DNA from: Paraburkholderia polaris
GTDB lineage: Bacteria; Pseudomonadota; Gammaproteobacteria; Burkholderiales; Burkholderiaceae
Direction of reading: 5' to 3'
Assembly (NCBI RefSeq): GCF_012927345.1
Contig: NZ_JABBGJ010000029.1
Location: 1-64,000, forward strand
Length of the DNA: 64,000 bases
Part shown: positions 25,175 through 34,011 of the stretch, one piece after another
Numbering within the stretch: the stretch's first letter is position 1
Layout of the letters: each line of letters begins with the position of its first letter
Notes under the pieces: model-generated
What the model saw: only the letters and a program-made list of their open reading frames with translations
What the model was told of the DNA's origin: nothing
Database searches by the model: none
Made by a program: the position numbers and the translations under genes

Positions 25175-25501
25175 ATGGCGTGGTTTCTGTATCTGCTCGA
25201 ATGCTCGGACGGCAGCGTCTATACCGGCATTGCCATCGACGTGCAGGCGCGCTTCGATAAACACCTGAGCGGTGCGGGCGCGCGCTATACGCGTTCGCGC
25301 AAGCCGGTGCAGGTGTTGGCGTCGTTTGAGTTGGCGGATCGATCGAGTGCGTCGCGTGCGGAGTATTGGGTCAAGCGGTTGGCGCCTGCCGAAAAGCGGG
25401 CCTTGGGCGCAGGACTGCGTACGCTTGAATCGGTATTGCCCGAGCCCGTGCCCGAGCCGGCGGCCGTCGACGAAACGGAAGAAGAAAGCGGCGCGTCCTG
25501 A
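25175..25501 (+). CDS. GIY-YIG domain protein (UPF0213/YhbQ-like)
   Basis: A 108-residue protein. The GIY-YIG core occupies residues 1–85: FLYLLECSDGSVYTGIAIDVQARFDKHLSGAGARYTR, with the second Tyr, the conserved Arg (QARF) and the His in helix 1; Glu of AEYWVKRL would complete the site. It matches the short single-domain YhbQ/UPF0213 group, reported as structure-linked nucleases of unclear role. The C-terminal 25 residues are acidic and Pro/Glu-rich. It is 9 bases downstream of the DUF482 gene and probably cotranscribed. Confidence 0.88.
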   Translation: MAWFLYLLECSDGSVYTGIAIDVQARFDKHLSGAGARYTRSRKPVQVLASFELADRSSASRAEYWVKRLAPAEKRALGAGLRTLESVLPEPVPEPAAVDETEEESGAS

Positions 25502-25537
25502 CGGCGCTTGGCTGCCTTTAGGGCATTTGCTTTCTCG

Positions 25538-25601
25538 AACGTGTTGGCTTTCTGTCACGGATTCGCTTTAACGCGTTGGCTTCTTGTCACGCGTTCGCTT
25601 G
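25538..25601. repeat. Imperfect 32-base tandem duplication
   Basis: Two adjacent units, 25538–25569 and 25570–25601, each reading approximately AACGYGTTGGCTT-YTTGTCACGS-TTCGCTT, with partial similarity continuing to about 25617. It lies between two convergent genes and is noncoding. Confidence 0.55.
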
Positions 25602-25663
25602 CTCCAGCGTGTTGACCGTGCAGCTTCACACCATCAAGTGCCGGTTGGGCCTACCCACTTCCG

Positions 25664-27769
25664 CTACCCCCTCGCCTCCCGCATCCGTTCAGTCAGCAGT
25701 CGATGCATCAGCGCGATTTCCCCCACCGCATCCGCCTCCAGTGACGAGAGCCGGTCTCGCGCAGGCAGATCGCGCCGTATCGGTCGCAAGGTTCGATCTA
25801 ACGCGGCGTCGATGTCGGCGCTCGCAGCGGCAATCCACGCGTCAAGATCACCGTGCATGCTGCGCCGGTTCTTACTCAAGCGCAGTTGCGTCGCCGTTCC
25901 CGCCATTTTCCGCAACACGCTCAGCACCGTCAGCGTCACCGTGTCGACCATCGAGTCCTCGAGCTTTTCGAGTCGAATGCGGCCGATAGCCTCCTCGGCG
26001 TTATTGCTGCCCAGGCCAGCGGCTCGGCGCAAGCGTTCCATGTCCTTCTCGCTTCGGTCCGGCGACTCCAGTGCCGCCCTCAGATACCCGAGATTGGCCC
26101 GCACCGCCTCGCTCAGATAGGCGCGATAGTCGATTTTTTCCCGCGTCGGCCACAGATAGAACGTGGCCAGCAGCGCCAATACACAGCCAAGCACATTGTT
26201 GCCGAGGCGCGTGAGCGCGTAGGCGAATTCGCTGGCGCCTGGCGTCGCGAAGTCGGCCACGAGCACAAAGGTCGGTGTCAGGAAAAGAACGAAGAGGCTG
26301 TAGCTGACGGGGCGCAGCGCCATCGTCGCCACCACCAGCGGAAAGACCGCCAATGAAATGCCGAGCGGCGAATGAATCGCATAGCCGATGGCGGCCGCCA
26401 GCACGCCCCCGACGATACTCCCGGCAGCGCGCTCGATACTTCTTGGCCAGGTCGCGGCAATGGACGGTTGCAGGATCAGCAGCGTCGCCATGGTTGCCCA
26501 GTAGCCGAAGGGAAGCCCGAGCGCCCGTATGACCAGAAAGCCCGCCGTCGTCGTGACACCTACGCGGGCCGCGTGGCGCAAGCCGACCGACTGAACGGAG
26601 AGGTTTGCCTTGAGGGTCGACCAGGCCCGCATCAGCAATCTGGCGGCACTGTCCGACCACCCCAGCGGCTGGGCATATGCCGGCGTGAAATCGACCAGTT
26701 CGAAGTCGGACTTCAATGTCACGGGTTCCATCAGCGCGGATTCGAGTCGCCTCGCGAGGCGCCGCAAACGGCGTTGCAGGTCAGCGAGGCGGTTCCATCG
26801 CGCGTCGTTGGTGGCCGCGCCGATTCTTCGCAGAACCTCGCCCATCCCGGTCAGCAGTCGAGCCGTGCGTCTGGTGCGACGCGCGTCTTCCGGGATTTTT
26901 TCGCAGGCGCCGGTGACCGCAATCAGATACGCAAAGAGCGCTTCACCTTCGGTCAGCAGGGCAAGGAGATTGTCGTAGGTTTCCCGGCCGGCCGCTCTTG
27001 AGCCAGGCACGTTCGCGAGAGCCTTGCGCGAGCGCTCAAGCGTTGCCCGCGCATCGGCGCGAAATTTCGCGGCATGCGTGGCCCACTGGCGAGGGACTGC
27101 ACGCTGCTCGAGCAGGCGCGCGCTGTCGAATGCGATGTCAGCCAGCCGCACATACACGCCACGCAACGAAGCGCGGCTCGTGCCGAACGGATGAATGCGC
27201 CAGACAGTCAAGCTCAGCACGACGGCAAACAGGCATCCGGCCAGGTAGATGCCGAGAAACGCCATCCCCTCCCGAAGGTCGCGCATAGGTCGGTCGACCA
27301 TCACGACGCAGGCGGTCGCGGCGAGAATCGTCACCTGCGACGTCGCGGCGCCCCAGATCCTGCCGAACGCGCCGAGCGTCGTGAATAGCAGAATGGCGAG
27401 CGCCGCGAATACCGCCCCCTCGCCTGATGCGAAGGCGGTCACGCCGCCGCACACGGTCGACAGAAGCGCAAAGCCCATCATCGACGCGAAGCGCGAGCGA
27501 TTCGAGCCGGCCGCGTCTGCGAGACAGGTCCAGAAAGCGCCGATCGCGGCCCATGCGAAGGCCGGGTCGTGCAGCAGATTGCCAAGCCCTAGCATGGCGG
27601 TGGACGCACAGGCGGCTCGCAGCCCTTCCGACAGATTGGCCTCGCTCGTCGAAAACGACACCATCCATACCGGCCGTCTGCGGTAGATCGCGGTGACGAG
27701 CGCATACAGGCTCGCGTACAGGCGGCTCGACCGGCGCGGCGACGAAGGGTTGGACTTGCGATTCAGCAT
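25664..27769 (-). CDS. FUSC-family inner-membrane transporter (YccS/AaeB-like)
   Basis: A 701-residue protein with two repeats of a hydrophobic bundle (about residues 48–190 and 410–545), each followed by a long helical cytoplasmic part. This is the layout of the FUSC/YccS and AaeB families (aromatic acid efflux or fusaric acid resistance). Recognisable segments are LRAACASTAMLGLGNLL and, in the second half, LRHAARVGVTTTAGFLVI with FGYWATMATLLILQPS. No membrane-fusion or outer-membrane partner gene is adjacent, which fits YccS-type single proteins better than a complete AaeAB pump. The ATG at 27769 gives a basic, cytoplasmic N-terminus; an ATG at residue 36 would remove only that. Confidence 0.85.
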   Translation of the reverse strand: MLNRKSNPSSPRRSSRLYASLYALVTAIYRRRPVWMVSFSTSEANLSEGLRAACASTAMLGLGNLLHDPAFAWAAIGAFWTCLADAAGSNRSRFASMMGFALLSTVCGGVTAFASGEGAVFAALAILLFTTLGAFGRIWGAATSQVTILAATACVVMVDRPMRDLREGMAFLGIYLAGCLFAVVLSLTVWRIHPFGTSRASLRGVYVRLADIAFDSARLLEQRAVPRQWATHAAKFRADARATLERSRKALANVPGSRAAGRETYDNLLALLTEGEALFAYLIAVTGACEKIPEDARRTRRTARLLTGMGEVLRRIGAATNDARWNRLADLQRRLRRLARRLESALMEPVTLKSDFELVDFTPAYAQPLGWSDSAARLLMRAWSTLKANLSVQSVGLRHAARVGVTTTAGFLVIRALGLPFGYWATMATLLILQPSIAATWPRSIERAAGSIVGGVLAAAIGYAIHSPLGISLAVFPLVVATMALRPVSYSLFVLFLTPTFVLVADFATPGASEFAYALTRLGNNVLGCVLALLATFYLWPTREKIDYRAYLSEAVRANLGYLRAALESPDRSEKDMERLRRAAGLGSNNAEEAIGRIRLEKLEDSMVDTVTLTVLSVLRKMAGTATQLRLSKNRRSMHGDLDAWIAAASADIDAALDRTLRPIRRDLPARDRLSSLEADAVGEIALMHRLLTERMREARG

Positions 27770-28004
27770 CCGGACGGTGGGCTCCCAAAAACGCTCATTG
27801 GCGCTGTCTCAGCGCATTAATACGCCGACGGCAGGAAACCTGCTGCGGCTGGCGAATAATAAGGGTTAACACTGATATATGAAAATGCCTTCGGTTCATC
27901 CAGTCGATGCGCCGTGTCTATGCGCTGGAACGGCCCGCCAGGCGGGCGCGCCGCCGGTATTACGCATTAAGCGCGGAGTGGGATCGCTGAAATCGCCGCC
28001 CATG

Positions 28005-28043
28005 AAAAAACCGCGCGGCCCTGGCAGGCTCGCGCGGTTTTTT
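28005..28043. terminator. Terminator downstream of ppa
   Basis: Perfect 13-bp inverted repeat, AAAAAACCGCGCG (28005–28017) and CGCGCGGTTTTTT (28031–28043), 13-base loop, starting 25 bases beyond the ppa stop on the minus strand. The flanking A and T tracts make it usable in both directions. Confidence 0.9.
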
Positions 28044-28067
28044 CGTCAACTACCGGTGTAACGCAGC

Positions 28068-28595
28068 TTACTTATTGTAGTTCGCCACGCCTTCGGTGAT
28101 TTCCTTGTGTGCGGCTTCGATGCCCGCCCAACCGTCGACCTTCACCCACTTGCCCTTTTCCAGCGCCTTGTATTGCTCGAAGAAGTGCTTGATCTGGTCT
28201 TTCAGGTACGCCGGGACGTCGTCAATCGACTTGAGATCAGCGGTCATCGGGCAGACCTTGTCGTGCGCGACGGCGACCAGCTTCGCGTCCACGCCCGACT
28301 CGTCGGTCATTTGCAGCATGCCGAGGGCGCGTGCGCGAATCACCGAGCCGGCCAGCAGCGGGAACGGCGTGATCACCAGCACGTCGACCGGGTCGCCGTC
28401 GCCCGACAGCGTTTGCGGAATGTAGCCGTAGTTCGCCGGATAGCGCATGCCGGTGCTGATGAAACGGTCGACGTGGAGCAGGCCCGTTTCCTTGTCAGCT
28501 TCGTACTTCACCGGATCGCTTTGCGCCGGGATTTCGATGATGACGTTGAAATCTTGCGGAAGGTCTTTGCCTGCGGGGACGTGATTGAAGCTCAT
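28068..28595 (-). CDS. ppa: Inorganic pyrophosphatase
   Basis: A 175-residue family I soluble pyrophosphatase that hydrolyses PPi to phosphate in the cytoplasm. The signature DGDPVDVL with its metal-binding Asp residues is present, along with IEIPAQSDPVKYE (active-site Glu and Lys), the RYPANYGYIPQT motif and VAHDKVCPM. Length is normal for the bacterial hexameric enzyme. The start at 28595 gives the conserved N-terminus SFNHVPAGKDLPQDFNVIIEIP, preceded by a GAGAG site. Confidence 0.96.
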   Translation of the reverse strand: MSFNHVPAGKDLPQDFNVIIEIPAQSDPVKYEADKETGLLHVDRFISTGMRYPANYGYIPQTLSGDGDPVDVLVITPFPLLAGSVIRARALGMLQMTDESGVDAKLVAVAHDKVCPMTADLKSIDDVPAYLKDQIKHFFEQYKALEKGKWVKVDGWAGIEAAHKEITEGVANYNK

Positions 28596-28904
28596 GAGCG
28601 CTCTCTGATCAGATGGAATTCGGAACACGGCGTGCGGCGCGCGGGCTCAAGCGGCGTGAATCGTGAAACTCGCCAGGACAAGGCGCTACGGCCGGACAGT
28701 GCGGAATACGTCATTATAGCCAATCGGCCGATGGCACCTCTGGTTGGATCGGCGCGATAATCGTCTGGCGTCTCTCGATTGTGCCTCTCGTTTGTGAACA
28801 CCGCGCACCTGAGCCTCGGCTTGAATCTCGGCCTGGGTATCGGCCTGGACCTCGGCCTGGACCTCGGCCTGGACCTCGGCTGCGCGACACCTCAAGGAGC
28901 ATGC
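28596..28904. other. Divergent ppa/aldehyde dehydrogenase region with tandem repeat
   Basis: About 309 bases. The left half should hold the ppa promoter. The right half is dominated by the 12-bp repeat array listed separately. AAGGAG at 28894–28899 is the ribosome binding site of the aldehyde dehydrogenase gene. The plus-strand frame through the array is open from 28779 but only encodes a (Leu-Gly-Leu-Asp)n run. Confidence 0.45.
28811..28884. repeat. 12-bp tandem repeat array upstream of aldehyde dehydrogenase
   Basis: About six units of the 12-mer ACCTCGGCCTGG, the inner three nearly identical and the outer ones diverged. On the plus strand it would encode (LGLD)n, on the minus strand (QAEV)n. 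The array ends about 20 bases before the gene's ATG and so lies in its leader. Confidence 0.85.
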
Positions 28905-30344
28905 ATGGAAGAAGCCCGACATTTCATCGGCGGCGAATGGTCCGCTGCATCAGGCGGCGAGACGATCGCCGTGCTCGATCCCTCGGACGGCCAGCCGTTC
29001 ACCCGGCTTGCTCGCGGCACCGCGGCGGATATCGACACCGCCGTCCACGCCGCCCGCCGCGCCTTCGAAGGCGCATGGGGCGAAGCGAGCGCCGCCGAAC
29101 GCGGCCGCGTGCTGTACCGGCTGTCCACGCTGGTGGCCGCCCACCAGGAAGAACTTGCCCAGCTCGAAGCCCGCGACACCGGCAAGCCGCTCAAACAGGC
29201 GCGCGCCGATTCGGCAGCGCTCACGCGCTACTTCGAGTTTTACGCCGGTGCCGCAGACAAGCTGCACGGCGAAACGCTCCCCTATCAGGCCGGCTACACG
29301 GTGCTGACGATCCGTGAGCCGCACGGCGTGACCGGCCATATCGTGCCGTGGAACTACCCGATGCAGATCTTCGGCCGCAGCGTCGGCGCGGCGCTTGCCA
29401 CCGGCAATGCGTGCGTCGTCAAACCGGCGGAAGACGCGTGCCTGTCGGTATTGCGTGTCGCCGAACTGGCGGCCGAGGCGGGCTTGCCGGCGGGCGCGCT
29501 GAATATCGTCACGGGTTTTGGCCATGAAGCGGGCGCGGCACTCGCGCGTCATCCGGGCATCGATCACATCTCCTTCACCGGCTCGCCAGAAACCGGCAAG
29601 CTCGTGACGCAGATGGCCGCCGAGAACCATGTGCCGGTCACACTCGAACTGGGCGGCAAATCGCCGCAAATCGTTTTCGCCGACGCGGATCTCGACGCGG
29701 CGTTGCCCGTGCTGGTGTCGGCGATTGTGCAGAACGCCGGGCAAACCTGCTCGGCGGGCAGCCGCGTGCTAATCGACCGGGCAATCTATGAGCCGCTGCT
29801 CGACCGGCTGAGCGGCGCGTTCCAGGCGCTGCGGGTCGGACCGTCGCATGCCGATCTCGACTGCGGCCCATTGATCAACGCGAAGCAGCAACAGCGCGTG
29901 TGGGACTTCCTCTCCGACGCGCAACACGACGGCATTCCGATGGCGGCACACGGCGAAGTGATTCCCGAAGCGCCGGAAAGCGGCTTCTATCAGGCACCCA
30001 CGCTGCTGCGCGACGTGCCCGCGAGCCACCGTCTGGCGCGCGACGAAGTGTTCGGCCCGGTCCTCGCCGCCATGTCGTTCACGGACGAAGACGAAGCGCT
30101 CTCGCTCGCCAACGGCACGCAGTACGGCCTTGTCGCGGGTATCTGGACGCGCGACGGTGCCCGTCAGATGCGCCTCGCACGGCGCTTGCGCTCCGGCCAG
30201 GTCTTCATCAACAACTATGGCGCGGGTGGCGGCGTCGAATTGCCGTTCGGCGGCGTGAAGCATTCAGGCCACGGACGCGAAAAGGGTTTCGAAGCGCTAT
30301 ATGGCTTCACGGTACTGAAAACCATCGCCATTCGTCACGGCTAG
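28905..30344 (+). CDS. NAD(P)+-dependent aldehyde dehydrogenase
   Basis: A 479-residue aldehyde dehydrogenase. Key motifs: VTGHIVPWNYPMQI (cofactor-binding and catalytic Asn), FTGSPETGK (Rossmann loop), the general-base Glu in LELGGKSPQIVF, the nucleophile Cys in NAGQTCSAGSR, and FGPVLAAM. It belongs to the betaine/aromatic/short-chain aldehyde dehydrogenase group; the exact aldehyde cannot be told. The ATG at 28905 follows AAGGAG at 5-base spacing; a further in-frame extension upstream is only the repeat-coded (LGLD)n. With the SDR and MFS genes downstream on the same strand it looks like a small catabolic unit. Confidence 0.9.
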   Translation: MEEARHFIGGEWSAASGGETIAVLDPSDGQPFTRLARGTAADIDTAVHAARRAFEGAWGEASAAERGRVLYRLSTLVAAHQEELAQLEARDTGKPLKQARADSAALTRYFEFYAGAADKLHGETLPYQAGYTVLTIREPHGVTGHIVPWNYPMQIFGRSVGAALATGNACVVKPAEDACLSVLRVAELAAEAGLPAGALNIVTGFGHEAGAALARHPGIDHISFTGSPETGKLVTQMAAENHVPVTLELGGKSPQIVFADADLDAALPVLVSAIVQNAGQTCSAGSRVLIDRAIYEPLLDRLSGAFQALRVGPSHADLDCGPLINAKQQQRVWDFLSDAQHDGIPMAAHGEVIPEAPESGFYQAPTLLRDVPASHRLARDEVFGPVLAAMSFTDEDEALSLANGTQYGLVAGIWTRDGARQMRLARRLRSGQVFINNYGAGGGVELPFGGVKHSGHGREKGFEALYGFTVLKTIAIRHG

Positions 30345-30432
30345 CGAGGCACTCGCGTTCGCAGCGAACGGAAGCAAACAGGAGCAAACAGGAGCAGGCG
30401 CATCACCATCCACGACCAACAACGGAGACATC

Positions 30433-31191
30433 ATGCGGTTGACAGGTAAAACGGCCATCGTCACGGGTGGCGGCTCGGGTTTCGGCGAAGGCATCGCGAA
30501 GACCTACGCGCGCGAAGGCGCGAACGTGGTGATCAACGATCTGAACGGCGCGGCGGCCGAGCGTGTGGCGAGCGAAATCGCGCTCGCCGGCGGCAAGGCG
30601 ATCGCGGTGGCCGGCGACGTCACGCAACGCGAGGACTGGCAGACACTGCGCGAGGCCGCGCTCGAAGACTTCGGCAGCGTGCAGATCGTCGTCAACAATG
30701 CCGGCACTACGCATCGCAACAAACCGGTGCTCGACGTGACAGAAGCTGAGTTCGACCGCGTCTATGCGGTGAACGTCAAAAGCATCTACTGGAGCGTGCA
30801 GGAATTCGTGCCGTATTTCCGCCAGCAAGGCGGCGGCGTTTTCATCAATATCGCGTCGACGGCCGGTGTGCGGCCGCGGCCGGGCCTCGTCTGGTACAAC
30901 GGCAGCAAGGGCGCGGTGATCATCGCCAGCAAGTCGCTCGCCGTCGAACTGGGCCCGGACCGCATTCGGGTGAACTGTGTGAATCCGGTGATCGGCGAGA
31001 CCGCGCTGCTGTCGGAATTCATGGGTGTCGAAGATACGCCTGAGAACCGCAAACGCTTTCTCGCCGGCATTCCGCTCGGCCGGTTCTCGACGCCGCAGGA
31101 TATCGCCAATGCAGCGCTGTATCTCGCCTCGGACGAGGCCGAGTTCATCACCGGTGTGTGTCTCGAAGTGGACGGTGGGCGCTGCGTGTAA
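30433..31191 (+). CDS. Short-chain dehydrogenase/reductase
   Basis: A 252-residue classical SDR. The cofactor motif TGGGSGFGEG, the NNAG structural motif, the catalytic Ser (INIASTAG) and YxxxK (YNGSK) are all present, with an Asp at the end of beta-2 (VINDLNG) that favours NAD over NADP. The C-terminal FITGVCLEVDGGRCV is standard. Gap of 88 bases from the aldehyde dehydrogenase. Likely oxidises a hydroxyl substrate to a ketone in the same pathway; the substrate is unknown. Confidence 0.9.
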   Translation: MRLTGKTAIVTGGGSGFGEGIAKTYAREGANVVINDLNGAAAERVASEIALAGGKAIAVAGDVTQREDWQTLREAALEDFGSVQIVVNNAGTTHRNKPVLDVTEAEFDRVYAVNVKSIYWSVQEFVPYFRQQGGGVFINIASTAGVRPRPGLVWYNGSKGAVIIASKSLAVELGPDRIRVNCVNPVIGETALLSEFMGVEDTPENRKRFLAGIPLGRFSTPQDIANAALYLASDEAEFITGVCLEVDGGRCV

Positions 31192-31275
31192 ACGCCATGC
31201 CAACCAAACCATCCAGCACGGCTAGAATCGCGATCGACGGCGGTACTTCATTTCCACAAGAAAAGAGGAGACACC

Positions 31276-32595
31276 ATGGCTAGTCCCGCAAATCCGCTCC
31301 ACCATCCCGGCGCGGGGGCGCCACCTTCCACGTTTGAAGAGGCGACCTACCGCAAGGTCACCTGGCGGCTCGCGCCGCTCCTGATGCTCTGCTACGTGGT
31401 CGCGTATCTCGACCGCGTCAACGTCGGCTTCGCCAAGCTGCAAATGACCACCGATCTCGGCTTAAGCGACGCGGTCTACGGCTTCGGCGCGGGGATTTTC
31501 TTCATCGGCTATTTCATCTTCGAAATCCCGAGCAACGTGATCCTGCACAAGGTGGGCGCACGCGTGTGGATCGCACGGATCATGGTGTCGTGGGGCGTGA
31601 TCTCGATGCTGACCATGTTCATCACCACGCCGGCCATGTTCTACGTGATGCGCTTCCTGCTCGGTCTCGCCGAAGCGGGCTTCTTTCCCGGCATCATCCT
31701 GTATCTCACCTACTGGTATCCGGCGCATCGTCGTGGCCGCATGACCACCTGGTTCATGACGGCAATCGCATTGTCCGGCGTGATCGGCGGCCCGCTGTCG
31801 GGCTATATCCTGAAGAGCTTCAACGGCATGAACGGCTGGCACGGCTGGCAATGGCTGTTTCTGCTCGAGGGGATCCCCTCGGTGATCGTCGGTGTCCTAG
31901 TGTTCGTGATGCTCGACGACCGCGTCTCGAAGGCGAAGTGGCTCACCAACGAAGAGAAGGAATTGCTGGAACGTCAGGTGTCAGCAGAAGAAGCCGCCAA
32001 GCACGATATGCCGATTCGTCAGGTGCTCACGAGCGGCCGCGTGCTGATGCTGAGCCTCACGTACTTCTCGTTCGTGATGGGCCTGTACGGTGTGAGCTTC
32101 TGGCTGCCGACCATCATCAAGGCGACCGGCGTGACCGACTCGTTCATGATCGGCCTCTTGTCCGCGATTCCGTTCGCCGCGGCGGTGATCGCGATGGTGT
32201 TCGTCTCGCGCAGCGCGGACCGCAACCGCGAGCGGCGCTGGCATATCGCGTTGCCGGCATTCGCTGGCGCGATCGGCCTCGTGCTCTCCGTGGTGTGGAC
32301 GCACAACACGGTGCTGGCGATGGCCTCGCTCACGCTCGCGACCATGGGCATCCTGACCACCCTGCCGCTGTTCTGGAGTTTGCCGACGGCGATCCTCGCC
32401 GGCACGGGCGCGGCAGCCGGCATCGCGATGATTAATTCGATCGGCAATCTCGCGGGCTTTCTCAGCCCATACGCGGTTGGCTGGTTGAAGCAGGCGACTG
32501 CCGCGAACGACTCCGGCATGTATATGCTGGCGGCGTTCATGATCCTCGGCGGTCTGCTGGCGGTGAGTGTGCCGGCGAAGATGGTAAATAAATAG
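31276..32595 (+). CDS. MFS transporter, anion:cation symporter (ACS) family
   Basis: A 439-residue permease with 12 predicted helices. The opening KVTWRLAPLLMLCYVVAYLDRVNVGFAKLQM is the ACS-family signature seen in importers of tartrate, phthalate, glucarate, 4-hydroxyphenylacetate and similar carboxylates. GLAEAGFFPGIILYLTYWYP in helix 4 and the charged loop between helices 6 and 7 (DDRVSKAKWLTNEEKELLERQ) agree. AAGAGGAG precedes the ATG. Probably the uptake component for the substrate handled by the two upstream dehydrogenases. Confidence 0.92.
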   Translation: MASPANPLHHPGAGAPPSTFEEATYRKVTWRLAPLLMLCYVVAYLDRVNVGFAKLQMTTDLGLSDAVYGFGAGIFFIGYFIFEIPSNVILHKVGARVWIARIMVSWGVISMLTMFITTPAMFYVMRFLLGLAEAGFFPGIILYLTYWYPAHRRGRMTTWFMTAIALSGVIGGPLSGYILKSFNGMNGWHGWQWLFLLEGIPSVIVGVLVFVMLDDRVSKAKWLTNEEKELLERQVSAEEAAKHDMPIRQVLTSGRVLMLSLTYFSFVMGLYGVSFWLPTIIKATGVTDSFMIGLLSAIPFAAAVIAMVFVSRSADRNRERRWHIALPAFAGAIGLVLSVVWTHNTVLAMASLTLATMGILTTLPLFWSLPTAILAGTGAAAGIAMINSIGNLAGFLSPYAVGWLKQATAANDSGMYMLAAFMILGGLLAVSVPAKMVNK

Positions 32596-32731
32596 CGCGG
32601 CTGACCGACGATCTCGCGGATGACGTAAGGCAGGCAGCGCCGTCAAACGCCGTACGTCACGAGCCTCGCGCCAAGATTCACGGTTCGCGTGACACGTAAC
32701 GGGCACCACGGTCCCGCATCGCACCACCAAC

Positions 32732-32771
32732 GAAGAAGCCCCCGGCGTCCTGCAACGCCGGGGGCTTCTTC
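32732..32771. terminator. Bidirectional terminator between MFS and hemY
   Basis: Perfect 17-bp inverted repeat, GAAGAAGCCCCCGGCGT and ACGCCGGGGGCTTCTTC, with a 6-base loop, between convergent units. Confidence 0.85.
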
Positions 32772-32818
32772 AATCCACTGCATCGCTCGATCAGCCGCTC
32801 GCCGCAGCGATCAGCGCA

Positions 32819-34009
32819 TCAAACGATATTCATCGCCAACGCACTCTCACGATAGTGCTGGCTCGCCTTATCGGAATCGCCGAGCTGTTCATGCAAACGC
32901 GCCAGCGCGCGATGCGAACGAATCTTCAGTGTCTCGTTGTCGGCCAGTTTCAGCGCGCGCTCGAGGAACGATTGTGCCTTGCCCCACAGCTGCTGATGCA
33001 GGCACAAGCGGCCCAACGCGAACATCAAGTCCGCATCTTCCGGGCGATCCTTCTGCCAGCCTTCGGCCTTCTGGATCAGCGGTAACGCGTCGCCCCCGGT
33101 TGTGTCCGGATAACGGCGCAGCAGACGCGCGTCCCAGTTCTGCGCCAACGCTTCTTCGACGATCTTGCGTGCTTCCTGCGGACGATTCAGCGACACCAGC
33201 AGTTCAGCAGCGAGATCGGCGAGACGCGGCGAATGACGCTCAGTGGCCGACAGCGAATGCCACAACTCCAGCAGCGCATCAGCGTTATGACGCCGGTCGC
33301 GCAACAGGTTCTCCGCCGCGAGCTGACGCAAGCGCACCGCTACCGCCGGATGGATCGCTTCGCGCTTTTCCAGCGTCTTGACGAGCTTGAGCACTTCAGC
33401 CCAGTTCTTCAACTGCTGTTGTGCGCGCAACGTGATCTGCTGCGCGTGAATGCGCCGTGCGCCCTGCGATTGCATTTCGGTAAGCGCAGTGAGCGCGCCG
33501 TCCGCGTCGCGGCCGTCGGCACGCATGTCGGCGGTGGCCATCAGGCGCGCGTCCTGCCAGTCGGCCTCGTCGATCTGGGCAAGCCATTCGTCGCGCCGCG
33601 CATATTCATGCATGCGGTGCGCCGCGGTGGCCGCGATCAAACCGGCCGCGCCCTTGTTGTCGCCATTCGCGAGCGAATCTTTCGCGGCTTTTTCAGCGCG
33701 CGAGAAACGCCCGGCATACAGATTGCCGATCGCATCACGCAATGCGGCGTGCGCCTTCGCGACCCGCGAGCGCGCGCGATAGGCCGCCACGCGCTGCGGC
33801 ATGCGCCAGATATTCCGCACGATGCGCAGCAGCGCGTAGATCAGGATGAACAGCACCACCAGCCCGACCACGAACAGATTCAGCGAGATATCGACGCGGT
33901 ACGGCGGATAGATCAGCAGCACCTGCCCCATGTCGAAGCGTCCGACCACCGCCAGCACCACCGCGATGGCGAACAGCAACGCGAGCCATAGAAGTCCCCG
34001 GATTGCCAT
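32819..34009 (-). CDS. hemY: Heme biosynthesis-associated protein HemY (TPR membrane protein)
   Basis: A 396-residue inner-membrane protein of the proteobacterial HemY family (not the Gram-positive protoporphyrinogen oxidase of the same name). Two N-terminal hydrophobic segments (about 5–22 and 40–62, YPPYRVDISLNLFVVGLVVLFILIYALL) are followed by a helical TPR-rich region facing the periplasm; QLWGKAQSFLERALKL and ALARLHEQLGDSDKA look like TPR units. Its role is thought to be in scaffolding or regulating heme-pathway enzymes. Starts 2 bases after the hemDX stop; last gene of the hemC–hemDX–hemY operon. Confidence 0.92.
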   Translation of the reverse strand: MAIRGLLWLALLFAIAVVLAVVGRFDMGQVLLIYPPYRVDISLNLFVVGLVVLFILIYALLRIVRNIWRMPQRVAAYRARSRVAKAHAALRDAIGNLYAGRFSRAEKAAKDSLANGDNKGAAGLIAATAAHRMHEYARRDEWLAQIDEADWQDARLMATADMRADGRDADGALTALTEMQSQGARRIHAQQITLRAQQQLKNWAEVLKLVKTLEKREAIHPAVAVRLRQLAAENLLRDRRHNADALLELWHSLSATERHSPRLADLAAELLVSLNRPQEARKIVEEALAQNWDARLLRRYPDTTGGDALPLIQKAEGWQKDRPEDADLMFALGRLCLHQQLWGKAQSFLERALKLADNETLKIRSHRALARLHEQLGDSDKASQHYRESALAMNIV

Positions 34010-34011
34010 GA

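Noticed and set aside
28686..28922. Minus-strand frame encoding (QAEV)n
   Set aside because: It is only the 12-bp tandem array read on the other strand; no signal for translation.
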